Source: Alphaproteobacteria bacterium (GTDB taxonomy: Bacteria; Pseudomonadota; Alphaproteobacteria; Acetobacterales; Acetobacteraceae). Taken from it: a stretch of 53,332 bases of DNA. The stretch's first letter is position 1. Each line of letters begins with the position of its first letter. This document shows, piece after piece, positions 1-9,860 of the stretch. The position numbers were made by a program, and so were the translations under genes. The notes under the pieces are model-generated. The model was not told the origin of the DNA. It saw nothing but the letters and a program-made list of their open reading frames with translations, and searched no databases. The DNA is taken from positions 1 to 53,332 of the forward strand of contig JAPLOH010000327.1 of the NCBI GenBank assembly GCA_026400845.1, read 5' to 3'.

Positions 1-72
1 TCGATGACCCTGCTCGGCGCCGGTCTCCTCGGCCTCGGCGCCATCGCCCGCCGCCGCGGCAAGAAGGCCTGA
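1..72 (+). CDS. C-terminal fragment of PEP-CTERM-type sorted protein (5' truncated by window edge)
   Basis: Frame 1 reads SMTLLGAGLLGLGAIARRRGKKA*, a hydrophobic helix plus Arg-rich tail typical of PEP-CTERM anchors; the PEP motif itself lies outside the window. Confidence 0.7.
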   Translation, partial: SMTLLGAGLLGLGAIARRRGKKA

Positions 73-96
73 ACCTTCCTGCAAACCCGATATGGA

Positions 97-124
97 AACG
101 GCGGCCTGCGGGCCGCCGTTTTCG
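97..124. terminator. Rho-independent terminator
   Basis: AACGGCGGCC-TGCG-GGCCGCCGTT perfect 10-bp stem followed by TTTT, between convergent CDS ends. Confidence 0.85.
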
Positions 125-132
125 TTTGGGGG

Positions 133-1599
133 TCAGCCGCGCCGCTGCACCGGATAGCTTGGCGGGAAGATCGTCTCCACCGGCGGGTGCTTCCAGGTGC
201 GCTCGGGATACTTGGCCAGCAGCCCGTCGAACTGCGTCTGGGCGCGGGCATGGGCTGTGGCGAGGTCGAAGCCCGGGAGTTCGCCGTTCCGCACCACATG
301 CCGCCCGGCGACGAAAACGTCGCTGACGTCGCGGCCCTGGCTGCCGATCAGCAGGGTCTGGATCGGGTCGATCACCTGGCCGATCAGGGGATGCGACATG
401 TCGAACACCGCGATATCCGCCTGGGCGCCGGGCATGAGGCGGCCGAGATCGGCGCGTTGCAGGGCATCGGCGCCACCGATGGTCGCCGCGTCATAATAGT
501 CCGCGGCGCGCACGCTGGCGGCCGTGCCCTCCATCACCCGGCACAGCAGCACGCCCGCCTGCATATTGGCGAGCAGGTCGGCCGGCCAGGTGTCGGTGCC
601 CAGGCCGATGGTGAGGCCACGGGCGCGATACTTGGCGAAACTATCGAGCGCCCGCCCGCCGCGCGCCGAGACGATGGGGCAATGCACGATCGACGCGCCA
701 GATGCCCCGATGATGTCGAGATCCCGCCCCGGTCGGTCAATGCCGCGCGAGCCGGAGACCCAAATTCCGTGCGGCAGCAAAGCGCGGGGCGAGAGGAAGC
801 CGAGGCTTTCCAGCCATTCCGGCGGGCTCATGCCGTGCTGCTTCAGCACCAGCTCGTATTCCACCTTTGACTGGCAGCAGTGCAGCCGCACCGGCACATC
901 CATCTCGCGCACCGCGGCCGCCGTGCGGCGCAGCAATTCGGCGGTGCTGGTCTCGATGCGGTCGGGCGCCAGCATGGTGCGCACCAGGCCGCCCCTCGTG
1001 TTCTCGTGGTCGCGGCAGAAGCGGATCGCGTCATCCAGCCCGGCCAGGCCGCGCGGTTCGTCGTAGAAGGTGTCGATCACCCCATCCTCGCGAATGAAGG
1101 TGTTGCCGGTGCGGTAGGCCGGGCCGAGATAGGCGCGGATGCCAAGCTCGCCGGCGGCCTCGGCGGCGGCGGTGAATTCCTCTACCGTCTCGCCCCAGGT
1201 GCGATAGAACAGCGAGGCGATCGGCAGCGCGGTGGTGATGCCGTGGCGCAGCAGCATGGCGAAGGCGTAGCGCTTCTGGAACGCCAACTCCTCGGCTGAA
1301 TACATCTCGTACGGCCCACGATCCATGTAGGTCTGCGGCCAGATGCGCCCCTTCTCCCAGGCCGGCTGGTTGTCATAGCCGAGGATGGTGGTGTCGAGGT
1401 CGGACAGCGCGTCGAGATCGATCAGCCCGGGTCCGATCAGCGACAGGCCGAAATCATGGCGGACATCCACCTCGCCCGGGAAATCATGGCCGACGAAGAC
1501 GATGCGATCGCCTTCAATCACCACTTCGCCGTTTTCCAGCAGGCAGTGTCCGCCATTGGCGTGGCCCACCACGTGGCGAGCGGTCAGGAGGGTGCGCAT
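133..1599 (-). CDS. amidohydrolase family protein (chlorohydrolase/cytosine-deaminase-like)
   Basis: ORF 133..1791 trimmed to MRTLLTARHVVGHANGG..., overlapping the stop of the upstream gene; amidohydrolase motifs (LIGPGLIDLDALSD, LGTDTWPADLL, ADIAVFD). Confidence 0.8.
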   Translation of the reverse strand: MRTLLTARHVVGHANGGHCLLENGEVVIEGDRIVFVGHDFPGEVDVRHDFGLSLIGPGLIDLDALSDLDTTILGYDNQPAWEKGRIWPQTYMDRGPYEMYSAEELAFQKRYAFAMLLRHGITTALPIASLFYRTWGETVEEFTAAAEAAGELGIRAYLGPAYRTGNTFIREDGVIDTFYDEPRGLAGLDDAIRFCRDHENTRGGLVRTMLAPDRIETSTAELLRRTAAAVREMDVPVRLHCCQSKVEYELVLKQHGMSPPEWLESLGFLSPRALLPHGIWVSGSRGIDRPGRDLDIIGASGASIVHCPIVSARGGRALDSFAKYRARGLTIGLGTDTWPADLLANMQAGVLLCRVMEGTAASVRAADYYDAATIGGADALQRADLGRLMPGAQADIAVFDMSHPLIGQVIDPIQTLLIGSQGRDVSDVFVAGRHVVRNGELPGFDLATAHARAQTQFDGLLAKYPERTWKHPPVETIFPPSYPVQRRG

Positions 1600-2801
1600 T
1601 ACGGCACCTGGAAGGCGGCGGCGCCGTTGCGCGCGGTGATGCGGCCGCGCTTGAAGGTGATGCGATCGACCGGGCGGGAGACCACCGCCTCGGTGAGGCA
1701 GGAGCCGGGCAGCAACACGAGATCGGCGGGCTTGCCGATCGCGATGCCGTAGTCGCTGATCCCCATCATTTTCGCCCCGCCATGGGTACACACGTCGAGC
1801 GCCTGTTCCACCTCGGTGTCGTGGCGGAGGTTGTTGCGCATGCCCAGGATCTTCGCGCGCTCCAGGATATCGGCGTCGCCATAGGGGCCCCAGGTGTCGC
1901 GAATGCCGTCCGAGCCGGTGCCGACCACCACGCCGGCGGCGCGCGCGCGCAGCAGCGGCGGCACCGGGCGGGAGGGGGTGCCGAGGGTCAGGATCGCGAT
2001 CTCGGCGGCCGCGAGATCGGCCAGCAGCCGATCCACCGCGGCGACATCGGGCATGCCGAGGCAGAAGGCGTGGCTGATCACCACGGATTGCCCGCGCATG
2101 CCGAGCGCCTTCGCCCGCTCGATGATGAGATCCATCGAGAAGGCGCCCATCTCGCCGGGCTCATGCAGATGGATGTCCACCCCCTTGCCGTGGCGCTGGG
2201 CGAGGCCGAACACCGCATCGAGATGCCCCTTGGGGTCGCGGTCCATCGAGCACGGATCGATGCCGCCCACCGCATCGGCGCCGAGGCGCATGGCGGTGTC
2301 CATCAGCTCCAGCGTGCCGGGCCGGCGCAGCAGGCCGGATTGCGGGAAGGCGACGATCTGCATGTCCACGTGATCGGCATGTGCCGCCTTGGTCGCCATC
2401 ACCCCCTCGATGGAGGTGACGCCGCATTCGGTATCGACGTCGACATGGGTGCGGATATGGGTGGTGCCGTGGCCCACCGTCAGCGCCACCTGCCGGGCGG
2501 ACTGGCGATGCGCGTCGATGCCGAGCGTCCGCTTGCTCGCCCGCTCATTGTCGATCTTGTCGAGCAAAGCGGGCCCGACCTTGTTCACGTACCAGGGCAT
2601 TCCATACAGCGTCTTGTCGAGATGGGCATGCGCCTCGACCAGGCCGGGGATGGCGAGCAGCCCATGGCCGTCGAACACCTTCAGGCCGGGTTCGGCCGGG
2701 CCGCCAATGGCGGCGATCCGGCCGGACTTGATGGTGATCGAGGTTTCCGCCCCGCCATGGGGGCGGATATTGGTGATGATCAGGTTGGGCATGTCGCTCA
2801 C
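1599..2801 (-). CDS. amidohydrolase, cytosine deaminase-like
   Basis: MSDMPNLIITNIRPHGG..., GLVEAHAHLDKTL, THIRTHVDVD, GSDGIRDTWGPYGDADILERA. Confidence 0.85.
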   Translation of the reverse strand: MSDMPNLIITNIRPHGGAETSITIKSGRIAAIGGPAEPGLKVFDGHGLLAIPGLVEAHAHLDKTLYGMPWYVNKVGPALLDKIDNERASKRTLGIDAHRQSARQVALTVGHGTTHIRTHVDVDTECGVTSIEGVMATKAAHADHVDMQIVAFPQSGLLRRPGTLELMDTAMRLGADAVGGIDPCSMDRDPKGHLDAVFGLAQRHGKGVDIHLHEPGEMGAFSMDLIIERAKALGMRGQSVVISHAFCLGMPDVAAVDRLLADLAAAEIAILTLGTPSRPVPPLLRARAAGVVVGTGSDGIRDTWGPYGDADILERAKILGMRNNLRHDTEVEQALDVCTHGGAKMMGISDYGIAIGKPADLVLLPGSCLTEAVVSRPVDRITFKRGRITARNGAAAFQVP

Positions 2802-4372
2802 TTCATCCGCGTCAGCCAGTGGCGCGGCTTGTTGTCGGGCAGCTGCACCACCTCGGTGACGGTGTCGCGCGTCGCCCAGATCATCGGCTGCTGGTGCAGC
2901 GGCAGGAACAGCATCTCGCGCTTGGCGATCATCAGTGCCTGGTCCATCAGCGCGAGGCGCTTCGGCCGGTCCATCTCATTGGCCGAGGCGTCGATCAGCC
3001 GGTCGATCTCGGGGGTGCTCCATTTGCCCCAGTTGAACACGCCGGCCGCCATGGTCTTGCTGTGCACGACCTGGAGCAGGATCGAATAGGCGTCGATCGC
3101 CGGCTCGTTGGCCCAGCCGAGCGGGGTGATATCGAAGGCGCCGGCGACGCGCTTCTGGGTGATGGTGGCGCGCGGCCCAATGGTCAACGCGACTTTGACG
3201 CCGATTTTCGCCCACATCGCCGCGGTCGCCTGGCAGATCGGCTCCTCATTGACGTAGCCGTCATTGGCGCAGAGCAGGCCGAGGGAGAAACCGTTGGGGT
3301 AGCCGGCCTCGGCCAGCAGCTTCTTCGCCGCCTCCACGTCGAACGGCGCGCGGGGCTCCTGCGCCGCCGTGTAGCCGGGGATGGTGGGATCGACCAGCGC
3401 GCCGGTGTTACGGGAATAACCGCGCATCAGGTTCTTGCGGATCGCCTCGATATCGATCGCCTGATCGAGCGCGCGGCGCACCCGCACGTCCTTCAGCGGG
3501 TTGCGGTCGGTGATGTCGGAGGCGGTGAGCTTGTCGCCGAGGTTCAGCGCGTAGAACACCGTGCGCAACTCGCGCGCCGGCAGCAGTTTCACTCCGCCGG
3601 CGCCTTCAAGCCGGCTGACCGTCTGCAGCGGCACGGCGTTGGTGTAGTCCACCTGCTCGCTCATCAGCCCGGCGAGACGAGTCGCGTCGGACGTGATGGG
3701 CATGAACTCGATGCGCTTGAGGTTGTGCTTCGGCTTGTCCCACCAGTTGGGATTGACGTTCATCGTGGTCTTCTGGTCGGCAACGCGGCTGTCGAAGATG
3801 AAGGGGCCGGTGCCGTTGGCGTGGCTGGTGGCGTAGCCCTCGATGCCCTTGCCGACATCGGTCGCCGCTTCCGTCTTGTTGGTGACCAGCCAGGGCTTGG
3901 AGAAGATGAAGATGTTGGTGAGGTCGTTGAGCAGCAGCGGGTAGGGGCCGGTCAGCTCGACATCGACGGTGAGGGGATCGACGGCGCGGGCGGTCTTGTA
4001 GGCGGAGAGATTGCCTTTCAGCGGCGAGTTGTCGTCGGTGGCGCGCTTTAGCGAGGCGATCACGTCATCAGCGGTGAGCGGCGCGCCGTCATGGAACTTC
4101 ACGCCGGGGCGCAGATGGAAGCGCCACACCGCGGGCGAGACCAACTCCCACGAGGTCGCCAGCGCCGGCTCCACCTTGAGCTCGGCGTTATAGCGCACCA
4201 GCCCCTCGTAGATGTGGTTGAGGAAGGCGAGGGTGAAGGTGTCGCCGAAGCTGTCCGGATCGAGCGAGCCGATGTCGCGCTGGCCGGCCCAGCGCAGAGT
4301 CTGCGCCTGCACGGGCTGCACCAGGCAAGCGGCGGCGATGGCGAGGGCGGCGAGGCGGGTGGATAGGCGCAT
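2798..4372 (-). CDS. ABC transporter substrate-binding protein (SBP_bac_5, peptide/nickel type)
   Basis: Signal peptide plus LRWAGQRDIGSLDPDSF, GVKFHDGAPLTADDV, NGTGPFIF. Confidence 0.92.
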   Translation of the reverse strand: MRLSTRLAALAIAAACLVQPVQAQTLRWAGQRDIGSLDPDSFGDTFTLAFLNHIYEGLVRYNAELKVEPALATSWELVSPAVWRFHLRPGVKFHDGAPLTADDVIASLKRATDDNSPLKGNLSAYKTARAVDPLTVDVELTGPYPLLLNDLTNIFIFSKPWLVTNKTEAATDVGKGIEGYATSHANGTGPFIFDSRVADQKTTMNVNPNWWDKPKHNLKRIEFMPITSDATRLAGLMSEQVDYTNAVPLQTVSRLEGAGGVKLLPARELRTVFYALNLGDKLTASDITDRNPLKDVRVRRALDQAIDIEAIRKNLMRGYSRNTGALVDPTIPGYTAAQEPRAPFDVEAAKKLLAEAGYPNGFSLGLLCANDGYVNEEPICQATAAMWAKIGVKVALTIGPRATITQKRVAGAFDITPLGWANEPAIDAYSILLQVVHSKTMAAGVFNWGKWSTPEIDRLIDASANEMDRPKRLALMDQALMIAKREMLFLPLHQQPMIWATRDTVTEVVQLPDNKPRHWLTRMK

Positions 4373-4471
4373 GCGGGGCGTCTCCGGTCGCGGAAGGAAG
4401 CCGCCACGCTAACCGGCAATCCCGCGCGGCCGATAGTGCATATCAACCATGCGGCGGAGAAATTTCGCCGA

Positions 4472-5335
4472 TCAGGACAATGTCGGGTCCAGCCGGTCGC
4501 GCAGCCAATCGCCCACCAGGCTGACGCTGAGGGTGGTCGTCACGATGATGACGCTCGGGGTCAGCAGGATCCACGGCGCGCGGGTGAGGTATTCCCGCCC
4601 GTAGCCCACCATGTTGCCGAGCGAGGTCATCGGCGGCTGCACACCGAGGCCGAGAAAGGAGAGGCCGGATTCCAGCAGCACCACCTCGGGGAAGGAGAGC
4701 GTGGCGGCGACGATCAGGGTCGCGGCGATGTTGGGCAGGATGTGGCGCAGATAGATCCGCCCCGGCCGCGCGCCGAGCTGGCGGATGGCGGCGGCATAGC
4801 CCTGCGAATTGGCGGCGGCCGCAAGCCCGCGGGACATCCGCGCATAGCGCTCCCAGCCGTACAGCCCCATCAGCCCGATGAACAGCGGCAGGGAGTTGCC
4901 GAAAAACGCCAGCACCGCGAGCGCGATGATGAGGAATGGCATGCTCGCCTGGAAATCGACCAGCATCAGCACGACCTGCTCCACCCAGCCGCGGAAATGG
5001 GCGGCGATGAAGCCGAGCGTGGTGCCGAGCACGGCGGCGATGATGGTGGCGCCGAAGGCGATGGTGACGGACATGCGGATCGACACCATCAGCCGGCTCA
5101 GCACGTCCCGCCCCAGTTCGTCGGTGCCGAGCGGGTGCGCCCAGACGCCGCCGAACAGCACCGGCGGGCGCAGCCGGGCTTTCAGGTCCATCTGGGTGAT
5201 GCCGTAGGGCCGCAGCAACTCCGCCAGCAGCGCGATGGCGAGGATGAAGCCGATCCACCCCATCGCCACCATCACCGCCGGCGGGATGGCGCGGCGGCGG
5301 ATCACCGGGGCTGCGGTTGTGATCACAGCGGACAT
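4472..5335 (-). CDS. ABC transporter permease (DppC-like)
   Basis: MSAVITTAAPVIRRRAIPP..., HPLGTDELGRDVLSRLMVSIRMS; start chosen to overlap the previous stop. Confidence 0.9.
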   Translation of the reverse strand: MSAVITTAAPVIRRRAIPPAVMVAMGWIGFILAIALLAELLRPYGITQMDLKARLRPPVLFGGVWAHPLGTDELGRDVLSRLMVSIRMSVTIAFGATIIAAVLGTTLGFIAAHFRGWVEQVVLMLVDFQASMPFLIIALAVLAFFGNSLPLFIGLMGLYGWERYARMSRGLAAAANSQGYAAAIRQLGARPGRIYLRHILPNIAATLIVAATLSFPEVVLLESGLSFLGLGVQPPMTSLGNMVGYGREYLTRAPWILLTPSVIIVTTTLSVSLVGDWLRDRLDPTLS

Positions 5336-6258
5336 CAGGATTTCCTCGCCCGCATCCGCGGGTCCAGCACGCCGTAAAGCAAATCGACGGTCAGGTTGGC
5401 CGCCACCATGGTGCAGGCCACCAGCAACAGGATGCACTGCACCACCGCGAGATCGCGGTTGCCCACCGCCACCACCAGCAGGCGGCCGACGCCGGGCCAG
5501 GAGAACACGCTCTCCACCACCACGGCGCCCGCGATCAGGCTGCCGACCATGAAACCGACGATGGTGACGGTGGGGATGGCCGCGTTGGGCAGCGCATGGC
5601 CGCGCACCACCTGCGGCCAGGGCACGCCCTTGGCGCTGGCGGTACGGATGAAGGGTTGGCCGAGCACTTCCAGCATCGCCGAGCGGGTGAAGCGCGCCAG
5701 CACCCCGGCGCCGCCGAGCCCCATGGTGATCACCGGCAGGATGGCGCTGCGCCAGCTCTCCTGCCCGCCCGAGGGCAGCCAGCCCAGCTGCACCGCGAAG
5801 ACCAGCACCAGGATCAGCCCGAGCACGAAGCTTGGCACGGTGAACCCGGCCACCGCCATTGTCATCACAGCGCGATCGGTGAACGAGTTGCGGTGCAGCG
5901 CCGCCTGGATGCCGGCCGGCACGCCGAGGCCGACTTTCAGGATGAAGGCGGGGATGGTGAGCATCAGAGTCGCTGGGATGCGCTCCAGCACCAGCACGAT
6001 CGCCGGCCGCCCGTCACGCATGGACTGGCCAAGCTCGCCTTGGGCAATGGCCCCGAAATAGCGGAAATACTGCACCCAGATCGGCTGATCGAGCCCCCAG
6101 GCGCGGCGGAAGGCGGCCAGCGCCTCGGGCGGCGCCTCGGGCGACATGATCGCCACTGCCGGGTCGCCGGAGAGGCGCAGCACGATGAAGGCGAAGGTGA
6201 CGACCAGCACGATGGTCAGCGCGGCGCGGCCGAAGCGGATGGCGAGGAAGCGGAACAT
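5335..6258 (-). CDS. ABC transporter permease (DppB-like)
   Basis: MFRFLAIRFGRAALTIVLVVTFAFIVLRLSGDPA..., SWPGVGRLLVVAVGNRD. Confidence 0.9.
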   Translation of the reverse strand: MFRFLAIRFGRAALTIVLVVTFAFIVLRLSGDPAVAIMSPEAPPEALAAFRRAWGLDQPIWVQYFRYFGAIAQGELGQSMRDGRPAIVLVLERIPATLMLTIPAFILKVGLGVPAGIQAALHRNSFTDRAVMTMAVAGFTVPSFVLGLILVLVFAVQLGWLPSGGQESWRSAILPVITMGLGGAGVLARFTRSAMLEVLGQPFIRTASAKGVPWPQVVRGHALPNAAIPTVTIVGFMVGSLIAGAVVVESVFSWPGVGRLLVVAVGNRDLAVVQCILLLVACTMVAANLTVDLLYGVLDPRMRARKS

Positions 6259-7238
6259 CAGGCGGCGATCCGGCTCGGGGTCTCGGCGAGATGGCAAGCG
6301 ACGGCGCGCCCATCGGGCAGGGTGGTCACCGCCGGGTCCTCCGCCGCGCAACGGGGCATCGCCTGCGGGCAGCGGGGATGGAAGGCGCAGCCGGTGGGGC
6401 GATTGGCCGGATTCGGCGGCTCGCCCTGCAGCACGATGCGCGCCCGCTGGCGATGGCCGGGCACCGGCACGGCTGAAATCAGCGCCTGCGTATAGGGGTG
6501 CGCCGGGGTGGCAAACACGATATCGGGGTCGCCACGTTCCACCACGCGGCCGAGATACATCACCGCGACGTCATGGCTCACCTGGCGCACCACCTTGAGG
6601 TCATGACTGATGAACACCAGCGCGACGCCCCGCGCCGCCTGGATGTCGGCGAGCATGTTCACCACCTGGGCCTGGATCGACACGTCGAGTGCCGAGATCG
6701 GCTCGTCGCACACAAGCAGCGCCGGATCGGTGGCGAGCGCGCGGGCGAGCACGGCGCGCTGGCGCTGGCCGCCGGACAGCTCATGCGGATGCTGCGCCGC
6801 CTGGTCCGGCCGCAGCCCGACGTCGCGCAGCAACGCGGCAACCCGGTCCTGCCGCTCCGACTTCCCACCGATGCCGTGAATATCGAGCGGCTCGGCGATC
6901 TGTGCGGCGATGGTCAGCCGCCGGTCGAGCGCGCCCAGCGGGTCCTGGAAGACGAGCTGCATGTCGCGCCGCATGGCCCGCCAGGGGGCCGTGCCGGGGG
7001 CGGGAAGGGGGGCGTCGCGAAAGCGCACGCTGCCTTCGTCCGGCGCCTCCAGCCCGAGAGCGAGGCGCCCGGTGGTCGATTTGCCGCAGCCGGATTCGCC
7101 GACGATGCCGAGCGTTTGCCCGGGCGCGACGTCGAGGCTGACGCGATCCACCGCCCGCACCAGGCTGCCGCGGCCGAACATCCCGCCGCCGGTGCGATAG
7201 ACCCGGCTGACGCCATCGAGGCGCAAAAGGGGCATCAT
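6258..7238 (-). CDS. ABC transporter ATP-binding protein (DppF/OppF-like)
   Basis: Walker A GESGCGKST, signature LSGGQRQR, Walker B LLVCDEP, C-terminal oligopeptide_C motif. Confidence 0.92.
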   Translation of the reverse strand: MMPLLRLDGVSRVYRTGGGMFGRGSLVRAVDRVSLDVAPGQTLGIVGESGCGKSTTGRLALGLEAPDEGSVRFRDAPLPAPGTAPWRAMRRDMQLVFQDPLGALDRRLTIAAQIAEPLDIHGIGGKSERQDRVAALLRDVGLRPDQAAQHPHELSGGQRQRAVLARALATDPALLVCDEPISALDVSIQAQVVNMLADIQAARGVALVFISHDLKVVRQVSHDVAVMYLGRVVERGDPDIVFATPAHPYTQALISAVPVPGHRQRARIVLQGEPPNPANRPTGCAFHPRCPQAMPRCAAEDPAVTTLPDGRAVACHLAETPSRIAA

Positions 7239-8233
7239 GCCCGCACCGTCATCGGGGTCGAAGCGGCGGCGAATACGCCGGGCGTGCTCGGTTGCAGGCA
7301 CGCGACCTCATGTCCGTCGCCGATGCTTGCGCGCGGCGGTGGCCCCGCATCGCATAGCGCACTGGCGATCGGGCAGCGCGGCGCGAAGGCGCACCCGGGC
7401 GGCATCGCCCATGGCTCCGGCACGAAGCCGGGAATGGCGGCGAGGCGGCGGCGCGGGCCGTCAAGCTCCGGCAAAGCAGCGAGCAGGCCCGCCGTGTAGG
7501 GATGGGCGGGGGCCGCGAACAGCCGATCCGCCGGCGCCTGCTCAACGATGCGGCCGGCATACGTCACGCCCACCCGGTCGCACATGTCGGCGACCACGCC
7601 GAGATCGTGGCTGATCAGCACCAGCGCCATGCCGGTCTCCGCCCGCAGGCGGCGCAGCAGGTCGAGAATCTGCGCCTGGATGGTGGCATCGAGCGCGGTG
7701 GTCGGCTCGTCCGCCACCAGCAATTCCGGCTGCCCGGCCAGCGCCATGGCGATCACCACCCGCTGGTTCTGCCCGCCCGACATTTCATGCGGGAAGATAT
7801 CGATGCGGCGCCTCGGGTCGGGGATGCCGACCTGCTCCAGCAGCCTGATCGCCTCCGCCCGTGCCGCCGCGCCGGTGATGCCGCGGTGCAGGCGCAACGC
7901 CTCCTCGATCTGCTTGCCGATGCGGTGCACCGGGTTGAGAGCGCTCACCGGGTCCTGGAAAATCATCGCGATCCGCCCGCCGCGCACCGCATCGAGCCGC
8001 GCCGGCGGCGCGCCGAGCAACTCCTCATGCCCCAGCGTCACGCTGCCGCTGACCTTGGCGGTAGCGGGCAGCAGACCGAGGGCCGCAAGCCAGGTGACCG
8101 ATTTGCCCGAGCCCGACTCGCCGACCAGTCCGACCGCCTCGCCCTTGCCGACATCGAGATCGATCCCGCGCAGGGCGGGCACGCCGTTGAACGCGACGCC
8201 GAGCCCGCGAATGGTAACCAGATTATGTGTCAT
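7235..8233 (-). CDS. ABC transporter ATP-binding protein (DppD/OppD-like)
   Basis: MTHNLVTIRGLGVAFNG..., [33 protein letters not shown]. Confidence 0.92.
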   Translation of the reverse strand: MTHNLVTIRGLGVAFNGVPALRGIDLDVGKGEAVGLVGESGSGKSVTWLAALGLLPATAKVSGSVTLGHEELLGAPPARLDAVRGGRIAMIFQDPVSALNPVHRIGKQIEEALRLHRGITGAAARAEAIRLLEQVGIPDPRRRIDIFPHEMSGGQNQRVVIAMALAGQPELLVADEPTTALDATIQAQILDLLRRLRAETGMALVLISHDLGVVADMCDRVGVTYAGRIVEQAPADRLFAAPAHPYTAGLLAALPELDGPRRRLAAIPGFVPEPWAMPPGCAFAPRCPIASALCDAGPPPRASIGDGHEVACLQPSTPGVFAAASTPMTVRA

Positions 8234-8238
8234 ACCGG

Positions 8239-9858
8239 TCAGATTGCGAAGTTTCCGGGGCGGAAGTCCATCGCGAAGCTCGGCGCGGCCTTCCAGCGGA
8301 TCTCCTTGCGCTTGGCGGTGAAGGTCGCGTTCTGGTGCAGCAGCGTATAGGCGGGGTCCTCGCGCTCGGCGATTTCCAGCATGCGGCGGAAGGCCTTGCG
8401 GCGCAGCGGCCGGTCGCCGCTGGTCTCCAGGATCACGCACATCTGGCTGAACTCGGCGTTGCGGTATTCGCCAGCCTGCTGCCCCGCACCGTTCGGCCCG
8501 AAATTGGAGACGATGGCGCCGACCGGATCATTGAACGGCGCGCCGGCCGACCAGTCCCGCACGCCGCGGGCGGTGGAGCGGTCGCGAATCTGCGTCCAAT
8601 TCTCCTTCATGGTGATCTCGACGTTGACGCCGACCTGCCGCCACATCTCCACCAGGATCTGCGAGGTGGCGACCTGGTTGGTGTAGTAGTTGTTGAGCAG
8701 CCGGTAGGGGATCGGCTCGCCCTTGTAGCCGCCCTCTTTCAGCAATTGGCGGGCCTTGACCGGGTCGTATTCCGGCACCCGCCAGTCCGCCACGAACATG
8801 TCGTCATAGAACTCCCACTGCATGCCCTGCGGGACGCGCGTGCGCCCGGCCCACAGCCCGTCGATGATCGCCTGGCGATCGACGGCATGGGCGAGGCCGA
8901 GGCGGACGCGGGGGTCGCGCAGCACCGGGTTGGAATTGTCGTAGGTGGTGATGCGGTGGTTGAGGATGGTGCCGCCCACCACCTCGAACCCGGCATTGCC
9001 CTCCACCACGCCGATCTGATCGGGCGGAATATCGCAGGCGAAGTGGTATTCGCCGGCCAGCAACCCGTTGATGCGGGCGGATACTTCGGGAACTTCGAGG
9101 ATACGGATGGATTTAACCGGCGGCCGGCCGCCCCAGTAATCATCATGCGCGTCGAGGATCAACGAGACATCCGGGCGAAATTCGCGGATCTTATAGGGCC
9201 CGGTGCCGATCGGCTTGCGGGCATAGGCGAGCCAGGACTCCGCCTCGTCCACCGCCCGGCGCGAAACGATCTCGGCCCCGGCGGCCGAGAGCCGCCCTTC
9301 CAGCGTCACGTCGGGGGTGGCGTTGATGAAGCGCACAGTCCGGCGATCCACCACCTCGACGCGATCGAGCCCCGGGAACAGGCGCCGCGCGACGGGAGGG
9401 ATTTCATCCGGCAGCTTCTTCGAGCCCTGGCCGACGATCGCCGAGAAGGCGTGCGGCAAGGTCTTGCCATCCACCACCGGGCGCGTATCGCCGAAGGCCA
9501 GCGCCGGGCTGAAGCGGAAGGCGACGTCCTCGGCGGTCAGCAGATCGCCGTTATGGAAGCGCACGCCGTCGCGCAGCGTGAACTCCAGCGTCTTGTCGTC
9601 GATCCGCCGCCAGCTTTCGGCGAGCCCCGGCCGCATCGCGAGATTGCCCCGCCAATCCATGTCGATCAGGCGCTCGTTGAACATCAGCAGCGTGCGCTCG
9701 CCCACGTTGGACTGCTCGCGCAGATTATCCAGCGTGTTGGAATTGGCGATGCGTTGCACGGCGATGGTGATCGACGGGCGCTGGTCAGCCTGCCCCACCG
9801 CGATCCGCGGTAGAGCAACGACCGAGCTGGCAAGCAGGGAGCGGCGGGGCAGGCGCAT
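8239..9858 (-). CDS. ABC transporter substrate-binding protein (SBP_bac_5)
   Basis: MRLPRRSLLASSVVALPRIAVGQADQRPSITIAVQRIANSNTLDNLREQSNV...; paralogous to the next gene. Confidence 0.9.
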   Translation of the reverse strand: MRLPRRSLLASSVVALPRIAVGQADQRPSITIAVQRIANSNTLDNLREQSNVGERTLLMFNERLIDMDWRGNLAMRPGLAESWRRIDDKTLEFTLRDGVRFHNGDLLTAEDVAFRFSPALAFGDTRPVVDGKTLPHAFSAIVGQGSKKLPDEIPPVARRLFPGLDRVEVVDRRTVRFINATPDVTLEGRLSAAGAEIVSRRAVDEAESWLAYARKPIGTGPYKIREFRPDVSLILDAHDDYWGGRPPVKSIRILEVPEVSARINGLLAGEYHFACDIPPDQIGVVEGNAGFEVVGGTILNHRITTYDNSNPVLRDPRVRLGLAHAVDRQAIIDGLWAGRTRVPQGMQWEFYDDMFVADWRVPEYDPVKARQLLKEGGYKGEPIPYRLLNNYYTNQVATSQILVEMWRQVGVNVEITMKENWTQIRDRSTARGVRDWSAGAPFNDPVGAIVSNFGPNGAGQQAGEYRNAEFSQMCVILETSGDRPLRRKAFRRMLEIAEREDPAYTLLHQNATFTAKRKEIRWKAAPSFAMDFRPGNFAI

Positions 9859-9860
9859 GC

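Noticed and set aside
1600-1791. N-terminal extension of the amidohydrolase ORF 133..1791
   Set aside because: Arg/His-rich wrong-frame reading of the upstream amidohydrolase; a start at 1599 overlaps the upstream stop as usual.
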